Positions 59,400 to 64,000 of a DNA stretch of 64,000 nt are shown in pieces. The position numbers and the translations under genes are program-made. The notes under the pieces were generated by a model that was given only the letters and a program-made list of their open reading frames with translations, was not told the DNA's origin and did not search any database. Origin of the DNA: an uncultured Lachnospiraceae bacterium (GTDB lineage: Bacteria > Bacillota > Clostridia > Lachnospirales > Lachnospiraceae); NCBI GenBank assembly GCA_910579805.1, contig CAJTWM010000007.1, positions 76,861 through 140,860 on the forward strand, written 5' to 3'. How positions within the stretch are numbered: position 1 is the first letter of the stretch; the number at the start of each line of letters is the position of its first letter.

Positions 59400-59747
59400 A
59401 TGAAGGATGACCGGGTCGTGCTCTGCGGAGCGAATGCTTATGAAAAGAAATATTATTTTAATGAAAAGTTTTCGGAGATACCGCAGTCCATAAAAGAGGA
59501 ACTGCATATTATATGCGTCCTTTTTACGGAGGAGATCGGCGGCATCTTTACGTTTGTTTTTGAAGAGGACGGAACTCTCGAGCTGGAAACGACGGCGGCC
59601 GAGGAGGACTATCTTTATGACGAGATTGGCAGCGGGCTCATGATCAAAGAGATCCAGCGTACCAGACAGGAACTGTTTGAATCGCTGACCCTTTTTTATA
59701 AGGTAAAGTTTCTGCATGAAGGAATAGGAGATTTGCTGGAGAACTAG
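59400..59747 (+). CDS. Small conserved-looking protein between birA and dusB
   Basis: A 115-residue soluble, acidic protein (LCGANAYEKKYYFNEKF ... LTLFYKVKFLHEGIGDLLEN) with alternating strands and two helices. I do not recognise a functional motif; the place between birA and dusB recalls a small Lachnospiraceae family of unknown function (possibly the one called DUF6145, from memory only). ATG 59400 is chosen because AGGGGAG lies six bases upstream; ATG 59394 touches that site. It lies 75 bases after birA and 50 bases before dusB and is likely cotranscribed with them. Confidence 0.75.
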   Translation: MKDDRVVLCGANAYEKKYYFNEKFSEIPQSIKEELHIICVLFTEEIGGIFTFVFEEDGTLELETTAAEEDYLYDEIGSGLMIKEIQRTRQELFESLTLFYKVKFLHEGIGDLLEN

Positions 59748-59797
59748 AGTTTTATAAACACGTTTTGATGAACGGGCATGAAGATATGGAGACGGAA

Positions 59798-60784
59798 ATG
59801 AAAAAGCTGACGATTGGGAAGGTAACGCTGGAAAATAATTTGATATTGGCGCCGATGGCAGGGGTAACGGATTTGCCGTTCAGAAGGCTGTGCAAAGAGC
59901 AGGGAGCGGGTTTGATCTGTATGGAAATGGTCAGCGCCAAGGCGATTATGTACAATAATAAAAATACGGAAAGCCTTCTGACTATTCACGATAGTGAAAA
60001 ACCAGTATCCCTGCAGTTGTTCGGCTCCGATCCGGAGATCATGAGCGAGATGGCAAAAAGGATAGAGGAGAGGGATTTTGCCATTCTGGATATTAATATG
60101 GGCTGTCCGGTACCTAAAGTGGTCAATAATCATGAGGGATCGGCTTTGATGAAAGATCCGGCGCTGGCGGAAAGAATCGTAGAAAAGACGGTCAAGGCAA
60201 TCTCCAAGCCGGTAACGGTCAAAATACGAAAAGGGTTTGACGACCAGCATATCAATGCCGTAGAAATTGCAAAGGCCGTAGAAGCGGCAGGAGCGAGCGC
60301 AGTGGCGGTACACGGAAGGACAAGGGAACAGTATTATTCCGGAAAGGCGGACTGGGAGATCATTGCGAAAGTAAAAGCGGCGGTCAGCATTCCCGTTATT
60401 GGAAACGGAGATATCGTAGACGGGGAAAGCGCGGCGAAAATGCTGGAACAGACCGGATGCGACGCGGTTATGGTCGGGCGCGCGGCAAGGGGCAATCCAT
60501 GGATATTCAGGGAGATCAGATCTTATCTGGAAACGGGAGAAAAACTTCCTCCCCCTTCGGCGGAAGAAAAACGGGATGTGATACTGCGCCATGCAGAGTG
60601 GCAGCTACAGACAAAGGGCGAATATATCGGTATCAGGGAAATGAGAAAACATCTTTCCTGGTATACGGCGGGGTATCCGCATTCGGCAAAGCTCAGACAG
60701 AAAATAAACGAAATGGAAACGATGGAACAATTGATCGAGAGCGTGGATTCTGTTTTTCAGGTTTCAGGCGGGCGGCAGCCGTAA
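59798..60784 (+). CDS. dusB: tRNA-dihydrouridine synthase
   Basis: A 328-residue FMN enzyme that reduces uridines in tRNA with NADPH. The TIM barrel begins with LAPMAGVTDLPFRR; the catalytic cysteine is Cys103 in NMGCPVPKV, followed by KIRKG, HGRTREQYYSG and GNGDI, which bind FMN and phosphate. A helical tRNA-binding domain ends the protein. Four in-frame starts lie between 59765 and 59798; ATG 59798 fits the family start and has GGAGA five bases upstream. The name DusB follows the Firmicute nomenclature; the exact uridine is not read from sequence. Confidence 0.93.
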   Translation: MKKLTIGKVTLENNLILAPMAGVTDLPFRRLCKEQGAGLICMEMVSAKAIMYNNKNTESLLTIHDSEKPVSLQLFGSDPEIMSEMAKRIEERDFAILDINMGCPVPKVVNNHEGSALMKDPALAERIVEKTVKAISKPVTVKIRKGFDDQHINAVEIAKAVEAAGASAVAVHGRTREQYYSGKADWEIIAKVKAAVSIPVIGNGDIVDGESAAKMLEQTGCDAVMVGRAARGNPWIFREIRSYLETGEKLPPPSAEEKRDVILRHAEWQLQTKGEYIGIREMRKHLSWYTAGYPHSAKLRQKINEMETMEQLIESVDSVFQVSGGRQP

Positions 60785-60862
60785 GAGACAGAACGATAAA
60801 GGTAAAACATAATATATAAAAATTGTTTGAATATAATAAGCGCCGGATTCATATCCTTGATT

Positions 60863-61813
60863 ATGGAAAAAGAATCTATCGCTTATTTTTATTTACAATA
60901 CGGACAAACAGCCAAACAACGTTTTTATTCCGAACCCCGGATGTGTGTGACGCATGTGGAACGGGAGCATATGAGCATCGATGCGGTGGGCATTCCCGAA
61001 TTTTACTGTAAGAAATCGGGAGTCAAAAGGTTTTGGGAAAAATATAAGAAGAGCATATCCGATAAAAGCGCAGGAGCGGGAGGGGAAGAAAAACGGAGCA
61101 GCGAAGACCGGAAGGAATTGGAAAAAGCAGCCAATCATCAAGACCGGAAAGGATTGAAAGAGAAAACCGGCGGCGAAACCGAAAAGATCCTGAAAAAGGA
61201 AAGTGCCGCAGAAATCAACGAGGCATGGGAAGAAAAGATTTTGGAAAAAGAATTGCGCCGCTATTTGGAAAGAAGCGGGGCGGAATGGTGCTGGTACGGT
61301 GAAGATACGGCAAAGTTTTTAGGCGTGAAGCAGCCTGAGATCCCCTTCTTTTTTATGGAGGAAATGCTGGACCGTTATGGCGTCAGGGAGAGATTGATCC
61401 TGATCGGCGAGTCGAATCCGCTGTTCGATCTTATATTCCAAAATGATATGGCTAAAGTGAATTTTCTTCAAATCTCCGCACATGAGCCTGAAAAATTTGA
61501 AGATCGGGCGGAATGGCTGTATGAAACTTACGGTATCGCAACGGTTTTTCAAAGACAGAGAGTAATTCTTAGCGGAAGCGGACAAGCAGAAACCCTTGTT
61601 ATTGATATGGCGGAAGACGACGGCGCGGATATAAATATCAGCGATCTGCCGGCCGGTACGGTTTATATGGACATGGGTTCAAAGGAGAAAAAGAGGAGGC
61701 AGATCCTGAAAAGAAATAAGAACATACGTTATTTATCGCCCGAAAGCTTATTAAACAAGTGGTGTCATCTTGACACTAACGTGCAAAATGGGTATAATAC
61801 GAGAGTTAATTAG
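60863..61813 (+). CDS. Protein of unknown function upstream of greA
   Basis: A soluble protein of 316 residues (if ATG 60863). A short N-terminal region with a possible Cys/His pair (MCVTHVEREHMSID) is followed by a charged linker (about 60-130) and a C-terminal region of about 175 residues with alternating strands and helices (RLILIGESNPLFDLIF, VNFLQISAHEPEKF, VILSGSGQAETLVIDM). I do not recognise the family. The frame is open from TTG 60827, and neither start has a good ribosome site. The greA promoter lies within its last 45 bases. It follows dusB after 78 bases. Confidence 0.65.
   Translation: MEKESIAYFYLQYGQTAKQRFYSEPRMCVTHVEREHMSIDAVGIPEFYCKKSGVKRFWEKYKKSISDKSAGAGGEEKRSSEDRKELEKAANHQDRKGLKEKTGGETEKILKKESAAEINEAWEEKILEKELRRYLERSGAEWCWYGEDTAKFLGVKQPEIPFFFMEEMLDRYGVRERLILIGESNPLFDLIFQNDMAKVNFLQISAHEPEKFEDRAEWLYETYGIATVFQRQRVILSGSGQAETLVIDMAEDDGADINISDLPAGTVYMDMGSKEKKRRQILKRNKNIRYLSPESLLNKWCHLDTNVQNGYNTRVN
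61770..61798 (+). promoter_or_regulatory. Perfect-consensus promoter of greA-lysS inside the upstream gene
   Basis: TTGACA (61770-61775), 17 bases, TATAAT (61793-61798). Both hexamers are perfect. It lies within the last codons of the preceding gene, 66 bases before the greA ATG. Confidence 0.9.
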
Positions 61814-61863
61814 AAGTTTTTATGTGTATTCATTCAGCAATTTTTATAGAAAGGATAAAAATC

Positions 61864-62346
61864 ATGGAAGAAAAGAAAAATATCTTAACCTATGAAGGCC
61901 TGCGGAAATATGAGGACGAACTCCATGAGTTAAAGGTCGTAAAAAGACAGGAAGTAGCCCAAAAGATCAAAGAAGCGAGAGAACAGGGAGATTTATCCGA
62001 GAATGCCGAGTACGACGCGGCGAAAGACGAGCAGAGAGACATTGAGGCAAGGATCGAGGAACTGGAAAAAATCTTAAAAAATGCAGAAGTCGTTGTCGAA
62101 GATGAAGTCGATCTGGATAAGATCAATATCGGCTGTAAAGTGCGTATTTTGGATTTGGAGTATAACGAAGAACTGGAATATAAGATCGTAGGTTCTACGG
62201 AGGCGAATAGTTTAAAAGGAAAAATTTCCAACGAATCACCGGTAGGGAAGGCGCTGATCGGAAGTAAAGTTGGCGAAACCGTAGAAGTAGAGACGCAGGT
62301 AGGCGTATTACAATACAAGGTACTTGAAATTCAAAGATCCAATTAG
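61864..62346 (+). CDS. greA: transcription elongation factor GreA
   Basis: A 160-residue factor that rescues stalled RNA polymerase by making it cut the end of the nascent RNA. The N-terminal coiled coil has the tip motif GDLSENAEYDAAKDEQ with the two acidic residues that enter the active site, and the C-terminal FKBP-like domain has SPVGKALIGSKVGETVEV. The length is typical. ATG 61864 has AAAGGA about ten bases upstream; the frame is open from 61822 without support. lysS begins 20 bases after its stop codon, so greA and lysS share one transcript. Confidence 0.96.
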   Translation: MEEKKNILTYEGLRKYEDELHELKVVKRQEVAQKIKEAREQGDLSENAEYDAAKDEQRDIEARIEELEKILKNAEVVVEDEVDLDKINIGCKVRILDLEYNEELEYKIVGSTEANSLKGKISNESPVGKALIGSKVGETVEVETQVGVLQYKVLEIQRSN

Positions 62347-62365
62347 AGAAAAAGGAGTGGTGGCA

Positions 62366-63874
62366 GTGGCAGAAACACAGAACCAGAATACGGCGCCGGA
62401 ACAGGACTTGAACCAGTTGCTCAAGGTCCGCAGAGAAAAGTTAGCCGTATTGCAGGAAAACGGAAAGGATCCTTTCAGGATAACAAAATTTGACGTAACG
62501 CATCATAGCGCGGAAATTAAAGAGAACTTTGAACAATTAGAGGGAAAACAAGTCACTGTGGCAGGGCGCGTTATGTCAAAGCGCGTTATGGGAAAAGCGT
62601 CTTTTTGCAACGTACAGGATATTCAGGGAAATATTCAGTCTTATGTGGCAAGGGACAGCATTGGGGAAGAACCTTATGCAGATTTTAAAAAATATGACGT
62701 AGGGGACATTGTAGGCATCAAAGGAGAAGTATTTAAAACAAAGACAGGGGAAATTTCCATTCATGCCGCTGAAGTGACGCTGCTGTCAAAAAGTCTGCAG
62801 ATCTTACCGGAAAAATTTCATGGTCTGACCAATACGGACATTCGTTACCGCCAAAGATATACGGATCTGATCATGAATGCGGAAGTCAAAAAAACTTTTA
62901 TCCTGCGTTCTAAGATCATCAGCGCGATCCGCAGGTATTTAGACGGGCAGGGATTTATGGAAGTGGAGACGCCGATGCTCGTTGCCAATGCCGGAGGCGC
63001 TGCCGCAAGGCCCTTTGAAACTCATTTTAATGCGTTAGATGAGGACGTTAAGCTCAGGATTTCTTTAGAGCTGTATTTAAAGAGACTGATCGTAGGCGGA
63101 TTGGAGAGAGTTTACGAGATCGGCAGGGTATTCCGTAACGAAGGGCTGGATACGAGACATAATCCTGAGTTTACGTTGATGGAGCTGTATCAGGCATATA
63201 CCGATTATCATGGTATGATGGATCTGACAGAGAACTTATACCGCTATGTGGCAAAAGAAGTGCTTGGAACGACGTCGATCACATACAACGGGATCGAAAT
63301 GGATCTTGGCAAGCCTTTCGAGCGTATTACGATGGTAGATGCAGTCAAAAAGTATGCAGGCGTAGATTTTAACGGGATCAGTTCCGACGAAGAGGCAAAG
63401 AAGGCTGCTAAGGAGCATAAGATCGAATTTGAAGAAAGACATAAAAAGGGCGATATCCTGAACTTATTCTTTGAGGAGTATGTGGAGGAGCATTTAGTTC
63501 AGCCTACTTTTGTCATGGATCATCCGGTAGAAATTTCGCCGCTTACGAAGAAAAAACCGGAAAATCCGGATTATGTGGAACGGTTTGAATTTTTTATGAA
63601 TGGTTGGGAGATGGCCAACGCTTATTCCGAGTTAAACGATCCCATCGATCAGAGAGAGCGTTTTGCAGCGCAGGAAGAGGCTTTTGCCGCCGGAGACGAG
63701 GAGGCGAACCATACGGACGAGGATTTCTTGAACGCGTTAGAGATCGGAATGCCGCCTACCGGAGGGATTGGCTTTGGAATCGACAGAATGGTGATGCTGC
63801 TTACGGATTCACCGGCGATACGGGATGTACTGTTGTTCCCGACAATGAAAACGCTTGGCAAAGAAAACCAGTAA
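62366..63874 (+). CDS. lysS: lysyl-tRNA synthetase, class II
   Basis: A 502-residue enzyme that charges tRNA-Lys. After an N-terminal helix comes the anticodon-binding OB fold (about 65-165, VTVAGRVMSKRVMGKASFCNVQD in parts), and then the class II core with motif 2 (YEIGRVFRNEGLDTRHNPEFTLME in parts, near 258) and motif 3 (GGIGFGIDRMVMLL, near 467). GTG 62366 is chosen because AAAGGAG lies eight bases upstream; two further GTG codons at 62357 and 62360 are too close to that site. An unusual GTG start is therefore likely. It is cotranscribed with greA. Confidence 0.96.
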   Translation: MAETQNQNTAPEQDLNQLLKVRREKLAVLQENGKDPFRITKFDVTHHSAEIKENFEQLEGKQVTVAGRVMSKRVMGKASFCNVQDIQGNIQSYVARDSIGEEPYADFKKYDVGDIVGIKGEVFKTKTGEISIHAAEVTLLSKSLQILPEKFHGLTNTDIRYRQRYTDLIMNAEVKKTFILRSKIISAIRRYLDGQGFMEVETPMLVANAGGAAARPFETHFNALDEDVKLRISLELYLKRLIVGGLERVYEIGRVFRNEGLDTRHNPEFTLMELYQAYTDYHGMMDLTENLYRYVAKEVLGTTSITYNGIEMDLGKPFERITMVDAVKKYAGVDFNGISSDEEAKKAAKEHKIEFEERHKKGDILNLFFEEYVEEHLVQPTFVMDHPVEISPLTKKKPENPDYVERFEFFMNGWEMANAYSELNDPIDQRERFAAQEEAFAAGDEEANHTDEDFLNALEIGMPPTGGIGFGIDRMVMLLTDSPAIRDVLLFPTMKTLGKENQ

Positions 63875-64000
63875 AATCAAGGGTTTGCGGACTTAAAGAC
63901 AGTATGGTACGACAAGAGTACGACAAAATAAACTCTCTTAACGGGTTAAAATAAATGATTTTAAATTAAACTCGTGTCAGTTCAAGTTAATATTTTGTAC

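Noticed and set aside
59744..60592. 282-codon minus-strand frame opposite dusB
   Set aside because: dusB has all catalytic motifs on the other strand, and this frame shows none.

Overview
The window looks like chromosomal DNA of a spore-forming, chemotactic anaerobe of the Clostridia, most likely the Lachnospiraceae. This is inferred from gene content, not from a search. The evidence is a PdaA-type cortex deacetylase, a YtaF-like protein, a candidate forespore-type promoter, an S-box riboswitch before metK, two methyl-accepting chemotaxis proteins, strong AGGAGG ribosome sites, and the order argF-birA-small gene-dusB-unknown-greA-lysS. No rRNA, tRNA, CRISPR array, prophage or insertion sequence was seen.

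Layout. 0-4 kb: the end of a surface-type protein, then an alpha/beta hydrolase, a ketoacyl synthase III homologue with a changed catalytic site, and a chemoreceptor with a membrane-embedded sensor half. 4-10 kb: an ECF sigma factor with its anti-sigma factor behind an ECF-type promoter, a MutS-family ATPase and a soluble hybrid histidine kinase. 10-17.6 kb: a MIF homologue, PdaA, a 1019-residue protein of unknown function with two zinc-binding regions, a calcium-type P-ATPase and YtaF. 17.7-21 kb: a lipoprotein, an MBOAT acyltransferase and a DHHW protein, which together look like a cell-surface polymer acylation operon. 21-29 kb: an S1-domain protein, then a VWA / MoxR ATPase / leucine-rich-repeat set interrupted by an AT-rich restriction-modification island (C5 methyltransferase, PD-ExK endonuclease, Vsr). 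29-32.2 kb: a small gene behind a possible sporulation promoter, then a eukaryotic-type UDP-sugar pyrophosphorylase and GalE.

32-43 kb: a hemolysin III protein, a small conserved-looking protein, a small alarmone synthetase, a tail-anchored coiled-coil repeat protein, a flavin reductase, a Y-family polymerase divergent from an M23 peptidase, murA with a structured leader, the SAM riboswitch with metK, and a small membrane protein gene with its own promoter. 43-57 kb: dnaE, an AraC/GyrI regulator, pfkA, a SpoU methyltransferase, proC, an LtaS-like sulfatase, an SH3/SleB hydrolase behind a long leader, and a Cache-domain chemoreceptor. 57-64 kb: argF-birA-hypothetical-dusB-hypothetical-greA-lysS, with a perfect consensus promoter for greA-lysS inside the preceding gene.

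Many genes were given later starts than the longest open frame because a ribosome site, a promoter inside the extension or family length requires it. Promoters were found by eye from hexamers and spacing. The strongest candidates for new biology are the synthase/hydrolase/chemoreceptor cluster, the 1019-residue protein, the interrupted VWA-MoxR-LRR operon, the small gene with a sporulation-type promoter, and the leaders of murA and the SleB-type gene.
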